From Microbispora rosea (GTDB lineage Bacteria > Actinomycetota > Actinomycetes > Streptosporangiales > Streptosporangiaceae), in contig NZ_FTNI01000005.1 of the NCBI RefSeq assembly GCF_900156315.1, forward strand, positions 124,001 through 188,000: a stretch of 64,000 bases of DNA, in the 5' to 3' direction. Below, piece after piece: positions 16,028-24,334 of this stretch (the stretch's first letter is position 1; the number at the start of each line of letters is the position of its first letter). Made by a program: the position numbers and the translations under genes. The notes below the pieces were generated by a model, which was not told the DNA's origin, made no database searches, and was given only the letters and a program-made list of their open reading frames with translations.

Positions 16028-16893
16028 ACGTGCGCGTGCGCCGGGTCGTCCGGGTGGTGGTGCGGGTGCTGGGCGGCGCCCACCCGATGCTCGTGACCCG
16101 GCAGCGGCACCCGGTAGAGACAGGTGTCGCAGTTCATCCGGATGTCGCCGCGCAGCGCCTCGTGGTAGCGCTCCAGCACCAGGCCGGCCAGGGCGGGCGC
16201 GGGTCCGATGACGCCGGCGAAGCGCACCTCGACTTCCGGACGCGCCGCGGCCCACTCACGTGCCTGCGCCACCGTGCGGTCCGGCAGCACGCCGCTGAAC
16301 AGGAAGTACGGCAGGACGACGATCCGGCGGGCGCCGAGCAGCCGGGCCCGTTCGAGCGCGGCCGGCACGCCGGGGCCGGCGAGGCTGATGAACGCGGGCT
16401 CGACGCCGGCCAGGCCGCGTCCCTCCCACAGCAGCCGGGCCACCTTGACGTGCTCGGCGTTCGCGTCCGGGTCGGAGGAGCCGCGGCCGACGAGCACGAC
16501 GGTCGTCTCCGGGCGCTCGGACGGGTCGAGCACGGCGTCCAGCCGCTCGTCGAGCAACTGGAGCAGGGTGGGGTGCGGTCCGAGCGGCCTGCCGTACGCG
16601 TAGCCGAGGCCGGGGTGGCGGAGCGCCTCCCGCTGCAGCGCCGCGGGCACGTCGCCCTTGGCGTGCCCGGCCGCGACCAGCACGAGCGGGACCACGCCGA
16701 GTCTCGTGTGCCCGGCGCCGGTCAGTGTCGCGACCGCCTCGCGCAGGGGCGGGCGGGACAGTTCGATGAACCCCCCGGCGACCGGGACGGGGGAGCGGGC
16801 GGCCACCTCCTCGACCAGAAGGTGGAAGTCGCGGACTCCGGCCGCGTCCCGCGTGCCGTGGCCGACGAGGAGCAGCGCCGGCGAGCCGGTCAT
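16024..16893 (-). CDS. cbiX: CbiX-like sirohydrochlorin cobaltochelatase with His-rich tail
   Basis: A 289-residue class II chelatase expected to insert cobalt (or iron) into sirohydrochlorin. Two tandem CbiX half-domains are visible. The first has His12 in VGHGTRD and His77 in AAGHAKGDV, the usual metal-handling pair. The second, starting at VLVGRGSSDP, has lost the matching His. The C-terminus carries NCDTCLY and then a tail with about ten His residues, probably a metal store or delivery site. The ATG overlaps the cobH stop (ATGA). It is the last gene of the cobalamin operon. A CobN-type chelatase is encoded in the same operon. Confidence 0.88.
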   Translation of the reverse strand: MTGSPALLLVGHGTRDAAGVRDFHLLVEEVAARSPVPVAGGFIELSRPPLREAVATLTGAGHTRLGVVPLVLVAAGHAKGDVPAALQREALRHPGLGYAYGRPLGPHPTLLQLLDERLDAVLDPSERPETTVVLVGRGSSDPDANAEHVKVARLLWEGRGLAGVEPAFISLAGPGVPAALERARLLGARRIVVLPYFLFSGVLPDRTVAQAREWAAARPEVEVRFAGVIGPAPALAGLVLERYHEALRGDIRMNCDTCLYRVPLPGHEHRVGAAQHPHHHPDDPAHAHV

Positions 16894-17495
16894 AGTGAAC
16901 CCTCCAGGTTGTTCGGGGCTTGGTTGTCACGGGCGTAGAGCAGCGCGTTGACGGCGGCGGCGGCGACCGCCGAGCCGCCCTTCTCGCCGCGGTTGCTGAC
17001 CGCGGGCAGTGCCGACGCGCGCAGGGCGGCCTTGCTCTCGGCGGCGCCGACGAACCCGACCGGCAGGCCGACGACGAGCACGGGACGGACACCGAGCCGG
17101 AGGATCTCCTCCAGCGCGGTGGGGGCGTTGCCCACGACCCACACCGCCCCCGGGCCGACCTCGTCGTACGCCAGGCGGACGGCGGCGGCACTGCGGGTCA
17201 GGCCGTCGTGCGCGACGGCCCGGCGGACGTGGCAGACGGGGGTGACGGCGGTGATGCCCGCCGCGACCATCTCGACGTCGGTGACGACGGGGGCCCCGGC
17301 GCGCAGGGCGTCCGCGGCCCGCCGCAGGTCCTCCTCCGCCGAGACCACCAGGTCGGTCAGGTAGTCGAGGTCGGCGCTGGCGTGGATCACCCGCTCGGTC
17401 ACGGCCCGGGTCAGCGGCGGCAGCCCGGAGGTGTCGGCCCGGGAGCGCAGGATCTCGTACGACCGCGCCTCGATGGGGTGGACGGCCCTTCTCAC
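16890..17495 (-). CDS. cobH: Precorrin-8X methylmutase CobH
   Basis: A 201-residue enzyme moving the C-11 methyl to C-12, turning precorrin-8X into hydrogenobyrinate. Family features are HPIEARSYEILRSR at the start (His is catalytic in the family), VIHASADLDY, PVVTDVEMVAAGI, WVVGNAPTAL, PVGFVGAAESK and a C-terminal NRGEKGGSAVAAAAVNALL. The GTG start has AGGAGG eight bases upstream and overlaps the permease stop (GTGA). Its own stop overlaps the cbiX start. Confidence 0.93.
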   Translation of the reverse strand: MRRAVHPIEARSYEILRSRADTSGLPPLTRAVTERVIHASADLDYLTDLVVSAEEDLRRAADALRAGAPVVTDVEMVAAGITAVTPVCHVRRAVAHDGLTRSAAAVRLAYDEVGPGAVWVVGNAPTALEEILRLGVRPVLVVGLPVGFVGAAESKAALRASALPAVSNRGEKGGSAVAAAAVNALLYARDNQAPNNLEGSL

Positions 17496-18532
17496 TCCGC
17501 GTACCTCCTGCCGAGCCCGGACAGCCGCCACACGAGGGCGGCGCCCGCCCAGACGACGGCGAACGCGGCGACGATGGCGTAGCCGAGCACCTCGAAGTGC
17601 TCGGCGAGCGACCCGTACGCCTCGAACGGCCCGCCGAGGAGCCCGGCGAGGTAGACGCTCGCGATGAAGGCGGCCACGACGACGGTCATCCCGGTCGTCG
17701 CCGCGTTGTAGTAGAGCCGCCGGGCTGGGCTGCGGTGCGCCCAGGAGTAGGCGCGCGACATCAGCAGGCTGTCGGCGGTGTCGCAGGCGGTCATCCCGGC
17801 AGCGAACAGCAGGGGCAGCGTCAGCACCGCGAGGGCGGGCAGCCCGCCCTGCGCCGCCGTCCCGGCCGACAGCGCGAGCAGCGTGACCTCGCTGGCGGTC
17901 TCCAGGCCGAGCCCGAACAGGACGCCCACCGGGTACATGTGCCACGAGGACCGGATCAGCCCGCGCGCGCGGCGGCCGAGCATCCGGTTGAGCAGGCCGC
18001 GGTTGAGCAGCAGCACCTCCAGCTCGTCCCGGTCGAGCGTGCCGCGCGCCATCCGCCGCCACAGGCCGATCACCCCGGCCAGGACGAGGGCGTTGAGTAC
18101 GGCGACGAGCAGCAGGAACGACATGGCGACCACCTGGGACACCACGCCGCCGACGTGCCGGAACTCCTCGACGCTCTCTCCGGTCGCCGCCGCTCCTGCG
18201 GCGGCGGCGACGACCATGGCGAGCACCAGGACGACGGTCGAGTGGCCGAGGGCGAAGAAGAAGCCGACGCCGACGGGGCGGCGGCCCCGCTGCATCATCA
18301 GCCGGGTCGTGTCGTCGATGGCGGCGATGTGGTCGGCGTCGAAGGCGTGGCGGATGCCGAGGCTGTAGGCGAGCGTCCCGGCGCCCGCGAACGCCCCGGC
18401 CCCGGCCAGGCCGTTCGCGTAGTACAGGTAGAGCGCCCAGCCCGCGATGTGCAGGGCGGCGACGACGGCGACGATGCCGCCGATCCTGGCCCGTTCGCGG
18501 GGCGTCCAGGCTCCGTGCGTTTCGACACTCAC
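17492..18532 (-). CDS. NiCoT-family nickel/cobalt permease
   Basis: A 346-residue inner-membrane permease of the HoxN/NixA family with about eight transmembrane segments. The metal-binding signature in helix II, HAFDADHIAAIDD, is intact. LGLETASEVTLL and FAAGMTACDTADSLLM correspond to the second and third conserved motifs. A long hydrophilic loop lies in the middle. Position inside a riboswitch-controlled cobalamin operon makes cobalt the likely substrate. Start GTG at 18532 overlaps the ferredoxin stop (GTGA). Confidence 0.92.
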   Translation of the reverse strand: MSVETHGAWTPRERARIGGIVAVVAALHIAGWALYLYYANGLAGAGAFAGAGTLAYSLGIRHAFDADHIAAIDDTTRLMMQRGRRPVGVGFFFALGHSTVVLVLAMVVAAAAGAAATGESVEEFRHVGGVVSQVVAMSFLLLVAVLNALVLAGVIGLWRRMARGTLDRDELEVLLLNRGLLNRMLGRRARGLIRSSWHMYPVGVLFGLGLETASEVTLLALSAGTAAQGGLPALAVLTLPLLFAAGMTACDTADSLLMSRAYSWAHRSPARRLYYNAATTGMTVVVAAFIASVYLAGLLGGPFEAYGSLAEHFEVLGYAIVAAFAVVWAGAALVWRLSGLGRRYAE

Positions 18533-18723
18533 GCCCGCACCTCCAGTACGGCGTCGACGGGGCATACCTCGGCGCACTCGCCGCAGCGCGTGCACCTCTG
18601 ATCGAGTACGACGAGCGCGCCGCTGGGCCGGTCACTGGGCCGGATGGCGTGCTCGGGACAGGTGAGCAGGCAGGCGCCGCACCCGGCGCAGGACTCTGTG
18701 ACTAGGTAGGCGAGGGCTGCCAC
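18529..18723 (-). CDS. Small 2[4Fe-4S] ferredoxin
   Basis: A 64-residue ferredoxin with two CxxCxxCxxxC clusters, CAGCGACLLTCP and CTRCGECAEVCP. GAGGGGGT lies upstream of the GTG start, which overlaps the end of the cbiG-cobJ gene by about 20 bases. A role in the cobalamin operon is inferred from position: it could feed electrons to a reductase of cobalt or of the corrin ring. The operon shows no other redox partner. Confidence 0.9.
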   Translation of the reverse strand: MAALAYLVTESCAGCGACLLTCPEHAIRPSDRPSGALVVLDQRCTRCGECAEVCPVDAVLEVRA

Positions 18724-20423
18724 GCGTACCCCCTCGGTGTCACGAAGCGGCCCGCCACGACCCGGCTGGACGTGGCGCCGACGATCACCAGGCTGCGCAT
18801 GGTCACGGCGGACACGTCGAGCCCGGCGAGCGTGGTCAGCGCGACGCTCTCCCCGGGCCGGCTCGCGTCGGTCACCACGCCGACCGGGGTGCCGGGCCCG
18901 CGCCGCTCGGCGAGGATCTCCAGCGCCCGGGGAAGCTGCCAGTCGCGGCCGCGCGAGCGGGGGTTGTAGAAGGCCACCACCAGGTCGGCGTCGGCCGCCG
19001 CCCGCACCCGCCGCTCGATCGCCTCCCACGGCGTGTGCAGGTCGGACAGGCTGATCGCGCAGTGGTCGTGGCCGAGCGGCGCGCCGAGCAGCGCGCCGGC
19101 GGCGAGCATGGCCGTCACCCCCGGCACGCCGACGACGTCGAAGGTGTCGTCCGCGAGGTCGAGGGCGGGCGCGGCCATCGCGTAGACGCCCGCGTCGCCG
19201 CTGCCGACGAGCGCGACGGCGTGTCCCTCGCTCGCGAGCCGTACGGCGGTGCGGGCGCGTTCCTCCTCCGCCCCGAGGCCCGACTCGATGACGTGCGTGC
19301 CGGGGCGCAGCAGGTCGCGGATCTGGTCGACGTACTGGTCGAGGCCGACCAGGTAGCCGCAGCGGCGCACCTCGGCGACGGCGCGCGGGGTCATCAGGTC
19401 GCGGGCGCCGGGGCCGAGGCCGACGATCGCCAGCCTGCCGCGGGGCCGCAGCCGGGCGACGGCCGCGGTCGCCATCGCCGACCTGCGCTTGGGCACCAGA
19501 AGCTCACCGCCGTCGGCGAGCGCGGCGGCCTCGGCCACGCTGGGGGTGCCGACGGCCCGGCGGACGACCTCGCTGGGGTGCGGCACCTCGACATCGGCGA
19601 GCCGTTCCGCGGGGTGGGTGACGAGCGGCACGCCGAGCGCGCGGGCGGCCGCCACGATCCCGGCCTCGTCGGCCTTCACGTCGGCGGTGGCGAGGCGAGC
19701 GATCGAGCGGGGCGACAGCCCGGCCTCCGCCAGCGTGTCGTGGATGAGCGCGAGGACCTCCTCGGCGGCGACGCCCCGGCTCGCGCCGACGCCGACGACG
19801 AGGCTCGGCGGCCGGACGACGACGGCCGGGCGCGGCGGGTCCACGATCCTGTCGGTGACGACCACGCAGGGCGGGCGCGGCGAGTCCGACGCGGTGACGG
19901 GCAGCGGCGGCAGCGGCCAGGTGACGTCCGCGGTGAGCGTGACCTCCTCGCCGCCGAGCACACCGTCGGGCGCACCGTCGAGCACACTGTCGAGCATGGC
20001 GCGGGTCACGGCGGCGACGTCGCCCTCGACCGGCAGGCCGAGCGCGTCGAGCGCGCCCGTCCCGGTGGCGTCGGTCGCGGTGGTGACGACCGGCGTCGCG
20101 CCGAGCACGTCGGCGACCTCGTGGGCGAGCCGGTTGGCGCCGCCGCCGTGGCCGCCGGTCAGGGCCACCGCGAAGCGGCCCGCCTCGTCCACGCAGACCA
20201 CCCCGGGGTCGTCGTGCTTGTCGCGCAGCAGCGGCGCGAGCAGCCGTACGGCCGCGCCGACCGCGAGGAAGCACACGATGCGGTCGCACTCGCGCCAGGC
20301 CCGCGCCAGGTCCGCCACCGGATACGACCGGGTCTCGGGCCAGGCCCGCTCCAGCAGCGCGGCGGCGGTCCGGCCCGCCTTCGTCGCGGTCACCAAGCCG
20401 ATCACTGTCAACGATGCCCCCAT
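18702..20423 (-). CDS. cobJ: Fused CbiG-CobJ: cobalt-precorrin-5A hydrolase / precorrin-3B C17-methyltransferase
   Basis: A 573-residue fusion. Residues 1 to about 325 are CbiG (GRTAAALLER, LTGGHGGGANRLAHEVAD, VVGVGASRGV, ADVKADEAGI), which opens the delta-lactone ring in the anaerobic pathway. Residues about 328-573 are the CobJ/CbiH methyltransferase, with LAIVGLGPGARDLMT at the SAM site, GSGDAGVYAMA, and VVAFYNPRSRGRDWQLP. Fusions of this kind are known in actinobacteria. The ATG at 20423 overlaps the cobL end by 16 bases; a downstream start is possible but would trim the CbiG domain. Confidence 0.92.
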   Translation of the reverse strand: MGASLTVIGLVTATKAGRTAAALLERAWPETRSYPVADLARAWRECDRIVCFLAVGAAVRLLAPLLRDKHDDPGVVCVDEAGRFAVALTGGHGGGANRLAHEVADVLGATPVVTTATDATGTGALDALGLPVEGDVAAVTRAMLDSVLDGAPDGVLGGEEVTLTADVTWPLPPLPVTASDSPRPPCVVVTDRIVDPPRPAVVVRPPSLVVGVGASRGVAAEEVLALIHDTLAEAGLSPRSIARLATADVKADEAGIVAAARALGVPLVTHPAERLADVEVPHPSEVVRRAVGTPSVAEAAALADGGELLVPKRRSAMATAAVARLRPRGRLAIVGLGPGARDLMTPRAVAEVRRCGYLVGLDQYVDQIRDLLRPGTHVIESGLGAEEERARTAVRLASEGHAVALVGSGDAGVYAMAAPALDLADDTFDVVGVPGVTAMLAAGALLGAPLGHDHCAISLSDLHTPWEAIERRVRAAADADLVVAFYNPRSRGRDWQLPRALEILAERRGPGTPVGVVTDASRPGESVALTTLAGLDVSAVTMRSLVIVGATSSRVVAGRFVTPRGYAWQPSPT

Positions 20424-21580
20424 ACGAGAAAGACCGGATTGGCCGCGGCCAGCCGCGTGGCGCCGCCGGGCAGATCGGCGAACCTGCTCGCCGCGAGCGA
20501 CGCGCCGCCCACGTCATAGGCCGCGGCGCGCAGCGCGTCGCGTGCGGCGGGCACCCGGTCGACGGCGGCGAGCGCGGCGACCACGGTGCGTGCGCCGAGA
20601 CGGGCGACGTGGCTCACCACGTCCGCGCCGCCCCCGCCGACGAACACGGCGTCGGGGGCGGGCAGCCCGGTCAGGCAGCCGGGGGCCTCGCCGTGCACGA
20701 CCCGCACCTCGGCGCCGTACGCCGCGGCGTTGCGGCGCGTGCGGTGGCACTGGCCGGGGTCGCGGTCGACCGCGACGACGGCGGCGCCGAACCGGGCCGC
20801 CTCGACCGCCACGGAGCCGCTGCCGCAGCCGAGGTCCCAGACCAGGTCGCCCAGGCCGGGACCGAGGTGCGCGAGGGCAAGCGCCCGCACCTCCGCCTTG
20901 GTGATCATGCCGTCGCGGTGCTCGAAGTACTCTTCCGGCAGCGCCCACCGCTCGGGAGCCGGGCGCGGCGGCGCCGCCCAGCCGCGCGGAGACGGGCGAT
21001 CGGCGAGGGACAGCACCACGTTGGGGTCGGCCCACTCCCGCCCGGCGGCCTCCTCGGGCGTGCACGTGGTCACCCGCCGCGAGGCGGTGCCGAGGCGTTC
21101 CGCGACCAGAAGCCGGCGTGGCCAGCCGCGCAGCGCCGCGCCGATCTCGGCGGGCCCCGCGCCGGGGGCGGTGAGCACGGCGACCTTCGCCAGCGCCCTG
21201 CAGGCGTTGACGGCCCGGCGGGGGTCGCGCCCGTGCGCGCTCACCACGACGGCGTCGTCCCAGTTCAGCCCGGCCAGGCCGAAGGCCGCCGCGACCGAGG
21301 AGACGGCCGGCGCGACCTCGACGTCCAGCCCGTGCTCGCGCAGCAGGCGGACGAGGCCGAAGAACCCGGGGTCGCCGGAGGCGAGCACGACGGCCGGGCC
21401 GTCGTGGGACGTGAGGGCCCGCACGCCCGCCGTCACCTGGCCCAGCACCACCCGCTCGGCCTGCCGGGGGACGGGGAGCGCGACGAGGTGGCGGGCGGCG
21501 CCCACGACCAGCGTCGCCTCGGCCAGCCGCTCGGCCGCCCAGGGGGCGAGCGGCCGCCCGTCGACGCCGATGACCGTCAC
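20408..21580 (-). CDS. cobL: Precorrin-6Y C5,15-methyltransferase (decarboxylating) CobL
   Basis: A 390-residue bifunctional enzyme methylating C-5 and C-15 of the corrin precursor and removing the C-12 acetate carboxyl. The N-terminal CbiE half (about 1-200) has ASGDPGFFG and WDDAVVVSAHGRD. The CbiT half (about 215-390) has KAEVRALALAHL, the SAM motif VWDLGCGSGSVAVEAA and a late PDAVFVGGGG. The GTG at 21580 overlaps the cbiD stop (GTGA), the pattern seen throughout the operon; another GTG three bases earlier is equally in frame. Confidence 0.93.
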   Translation of the reverse strand: MTVIGVDGRPLAPWAAERLAEATLVVGAARHLVALPVPRQAERVVLGQVTAGVRALTSHDGPAVVLASGDPGFFGLVRLLREHGLDVEVAPAVSSVAAAFGLAGLNWDDAVVVSAHGRDPRRAVNACRALAKVAVLTAPGAGPAEIGAALRGWPRRLLVAERLGTASRRVTTCTPEEAAGREWADPNVVLSLADRPSPRGWAAPPRPAPERWALPEEYFEHRDGMITKAEVRALALAHLGPGLGDLVWDLGCGSGSVAVEAARFGAAVVAVDRDPGQCHRTRRNAAAYGAEVRVVHGEAPGCLTGLPAPDAVFVGGGGADVVSHVARLGARTVVAALAAVDRVPAARDALRAAAYDVGGASLAASRFADLPGGATRLAAANPVFLVWGHR

Positions 21581-22794
21581 CACCAGCGTCCCTCCCCGCT
21601 GGAGGCGACCGGAGCGTGGCCGTCGGGATCCACCATGATCACCGACGCGGTGAGCGTGCCGTCGCAGAACCGCTCCAGCACGTCCTTGACCCGTGCGCAC
21701 AGCACGCGCCCGGCGGGTTCGAGCAGCCCGGCGGCCTCCCACAGCTCGTACGCGTGCCGGGCGGTGTTGGCCTCGGCGACCCGCCCGATGAGGGCCTCGT
21801 CGCCGCCGGCCTCCCGGGTCACCCGGGCCAGCAGATCCTTGTCGATCTTCGACCGGGTGTAGTGGGTCATGAGCACGCCGGCCGCGAGCTTGGTCAGCTT
21901 GCCGGCCATGCCGACGAAGAGCACGTCGGTCAGCCCCGCGTCGGCGGCCCGGCGCAGCGCGGCCCCGGTGAAGTCGCCGACCTCGACGAAGCACACGGCG
22001 GGCAGCTCGGGCCGCAGCCGCATGGCGGCCCGGTCGGTGCGCCCGCCCGTGGACAGCACGAGCGTGCGCTCGCCCTGCGCCGCCATCACGTCGATGGCCT
22101 GGACGACCGAGGAACGCCACGACTCGGTGGAGAACGGCCGCACGATCCCGGTCGTGCCGAGGATCGAGATGCCGCCGAGGATGCCGAGCCTGGCGTTGGT
22201 GGTCTTGCGGGCCATCCGCTCGCCCTCGGGCACGCTGATGATCACGCGGACGCCGCGCCGTCCCAGGTCCACGACCTCGCCGACGGCCTGGGTGATCTGC
22301 GCGCGGGGGACCGGGTTGATGGCCGGGCCGCCGACCTCCAGGCCGAGGCCCGGCCGGGTGACCACACCGACGCCGACGCCGCCGTCGAGTTCGATGCCGG
22401 CCTCGGGCCGCCAGGACACGGTCGCGGTCAGATGCGCGCCGTGCGTCACGTCGGGGTCGTCCCCCGCGTCCTTGACGACGACGGCCGTGGCCTTCGCGTC
22501 CGCCACGTCGTAGGAGTCGACCGGCAGCGTCACCCGGCCACCGCCCGGCAGCGGCGTGTCCACCGTGGACGGGGTGTCGCCGTGCGCGAGCGCGATGCTG
22601 GCGGCCTTGGCGGCGGCGGCGCCGCAGGTGCCCGTCGTCCATCCGGTGCGCAACGCCCGCTTGCGCACCCGCATCGTGCGCGGCAGGTCCGGCTCGCGCA
22701 GTTCGGGACCGCCCAGTTCGGGACCGCCCAGTTCGGGACCGCCCAGTTCGGGACCGCCCAGTTCGGGACCGCGCGGTTCGGAGGCCTCGCTCAT
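21577..22794 (-). CDS. cbiD: Cobalt-precorrin-5B C1-methyltransferase CbiD
   Basis: A 405-residue C-1 methyltransferase of the anaerobic-type route. Family motifs include LRTGWTTGTCGAAAAKAA, GPAINPVPR, GILGGISILGTTGIVRPFS and FVGMAGKLTKLAAGVLMTHY. The N-terminus carries an unusual extension with five PELGG-type repeats (about residues 7-32) encoded by a 15-bp tandem array; CbiD proteins normally begin close to the RTGWTTG motif. The ATG overlaps the cobM stop (ATGA). The extension is in frame and not disruptive, but its function is unclear. Confidence 0.93.
   Translation of the reverse strand: MSEASEPRGPELGGPELGGPELGGPELGGPELREPDLPRTMRVRKRALRTGWTTGTCGAAAAKAASIALAHGDTPSTVDTPLPGGGRVTLPVDSYDVADAKATAVVVKDAGDDPDVTHGAHLTATVSWRPEAGIELDGGVGVGVVTRPGLGLEVGGPAINPVPRAQITQAVGEVVDLGRRGVRVIISVPEGERMARKTTNARLGILGGISILGTTGIVRPFSTESWRSSVVQAIDVMAAQGERTLVLSTGGRTDRAAMRLRPELPAVCFVEVGDFTGAALRRAADAGLTDVLFVGMAGKLTKLAAGVLMTHYTRSKIDKDLLARVTREAGGDEALIGRVAEANTARHAYELWEAAGLLEPAGRVLCARVKDVLERFCDGTLTASVIMVDPDGHAPVASSGEGRWW
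22699..22773. repeat. Five 15-bp tandem repeats in cbiD
   Basis: CAGTTCGGGACCGCC is repeated five times head to tail, the last copy differing in its final base. On the minus strand it encodes the repeated pentapeptide GGPEL in the CbiD N-terminal extension. Copies are virtually identical, so expansion is recent. Confidence 0.9.
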
Positions 22795-23603
22795 CGCGCG
22801 CCGCGCATTTCGCGCCTGGCCGCCGGGTCGGAACGGCGGTGGCCGTGGAAATGGCCGGGGTGGTAGAGGTGCGAGCGCGTGCCGTGGGCCTCCAGCGCGG
22901 GCCCGACCAGCACCAGCGTGTGCTTCCACAGCCGATGGGCGCGCACGGTCGCCGCCAGCTCGTCCAGGCGGCAACGCAGCACCAGCTCGTCCTCCCAGGT
23001 GACCCGGTAGCCGACCACGCAGGGCGTCCCGGGCGGGTAGCCGCCCGCCAGCAGCTCCTCCTGCAACCGGCCGGCACGGGCCGCCGACAGGAACAGCGCC
23101 ATCGTCGTGCCGTGCGCGGCGAACTCGCGCACGGTCTCGCCCTCGGGCATCGGCGTCTTGCCGCCCTCCAGCCGGGTGAGCACGACCGACTGCGCGACCT
23201 CCGGCACGGTCAGCTCCCGCCCTACGGCGGCGGCGACGGCGGTGAAGCTGGAGACCCCCGGCACGACCTCGGTCTCCAGCCCGAGCGCGGCGCACCGGTC
23301 GAGCTGTTCCTGGACCGCCCCCCACAGGGCGGGGTCGCCGGAGTGCACGCGGGCCACGCGCAGCCCGTCGCGGGCCGCCTCCTCATACAAGGCGACGACC
23401 TCCTCCAGGGGCACGGCGGCGGAGTCGACCACCCGGGCGCCGTCGCGGGCGTGGGCGAGCACGCCGGGATGCACCAGGCTGGAGGCCCAGATCACGATGT
23501 CGGCCTCCGCGATGGCCGCCGCGCCGCGCAGCGTGAGCAGGTCGGGCGCGCCCGGCCCCGCCCCCACGAAGGTCACCGTGCCGCTCACCGCCGGCCCGCT
23601 CAC
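22791..23603 (-). CDS. cobM: Precorrin-4 C11-methyltransferase CobM/CbiF
   Basis: A 270-residue SAM-dependent enzyme methylating C-11. Motifs visible are VTFVGAGPGAPDLLTLRG (SAM loop), IWASSLVHP, RVHSGDPALWGA, VVPGVSSFTA and GYRVTWEDE. The C-terminal tail, YHPGHFHGHRR, is His-rich and not part of the core fold. The GTG start overlaps the cobI stop (GTGA). Confidence 0.93.
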   Translation of the reverse strand: MSGPAVSGTVTFVGAGPGAPDLLTLRGAAAIAEADIVIWASSLVHPGVLAHARDGARVVDSAAVPLEEVVALYEEAARDGLRVARVHSGDPALWGAVQEQLDRCAALGLETEVVPGVSSFTAVAAAVGRELTVPEVAQSVVLTRLEGGKTPMPEGETVREFAAHGTTMALFLSAARAGRLQEELLAGGYPPGTPCVVGYRVTWEDELVLRCRLDELAATVRAHRLWKHTLVLVGPALEAHGTRSHLYHPGHFHGHRRSDPAARREMRGAR

Positions 23604-24334
23604 AGCCTGCCTCCCCGGCCCGTACGCTCCCGGGTCACCAGCAGCGCGGACAGGTAGGGCCCGGCCTCGGCCGGGTCGAGCCCGGCGGCGGGCCGCACGT
23701 CCTCCTGCGGCAGTCCGAGCGACGCCCCGTACACCGCGCCGGCCAGGCGGCCGGAATCGCGGACGGCGGCCAGCACCTGGGGCAGCATGCGTCCTCCCTT
23801 GTAGGCGACGACGGTGTCGTGGACGTCGAGCGCCCCACGCAGGGCGTCCAGCCCCGCCGTCAGCGGCATCAGCGCGAGCGACTCGCGTCCCTCGACGAGA
23901 ACGGTCCCGCTGCTCGCGGCGAGCGCCTGCATGGCGGTGACGCCGGGGACCGTGCGGACCTCCACCTCCGGCACGAGCCCGCGCACGGTCTCGGCCAGGT
24001 AGGTGAAGGTGCTGTAGACGTTGGGGTCGCCGATCGTCGCGAACGCGACCGTGCTCGCGCCCGCGTCGTACGCGGCGGCGACGGCCGCGCCCGCCGCGTC
24101 CCAGGCCGTGGCGCGCCGGGGGCCGCTGCCCGGAGGGTCGTTCAGGGCGAACTCCAGGCGGGTCACCTCGCGGCCGGTGTGGGCCCGGACGATGCGCTCG
24201 GCGCGGCCTTCCTCGCCGGTGTCGGCGACCGGCACCACGACCACGTCGGACTCACGCAGCACGCGCACGGCCTTCACGGTGACCAGGTCGGGGTCTCCCG
24301 GGCCGACGCCCACCCCGAACAGCACGGGACTCAT
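23600..24334 (-). CDS. cobI: Precorrin-2 C20-methyltransferase CobI/CbiL
   Basis: A 244-residue methyltransferase adding the C-20 methyl to precorrin-2 or its cobalt form. It has FGVGVGPGDPDLVTVKAV at the SAM loop, FATIGDPNVYSTF, VEVRTVPGVTAMQALAA and a C-terminal VYGASLGLPQED. The ATG overlaps the cobB stop (ATGA). Length is typical. Confidence 0.93.
   Translation of the reverse strand: MSPVLFGVGVGPGDPDLVTVKAVRVLRESDVVVVPVADTGEEGRAERIVRAHTGREVTRLEFALNDPPGSGPRRATAWDAAGAAVAAAYDAGASTVAFATIGDPNVYSTFTYLAETVRGLVPEVEVRTVPGVTAMQALAASSGTVLVEGRESLALMPLTAGLDALRGALDVHDTVVAYKGGRMLPQVLAAVRDSGRLAGAVYGASLGLPQEDVRPAAGLDPAEAGPYLSALLVTRERTGRGGRL

Noticed and set aside
22699-22773. CRISPR array
   Set aside because: Units are only 15 bases, directly adjacent without spacers, and lie inside cbiD.
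20408-23077. An 889-residue protein spanning cobL and antisense-frame cbiD
   Set aside because: Only the last 390 residues are sensible; the rest is a shifted reading of cbiD.
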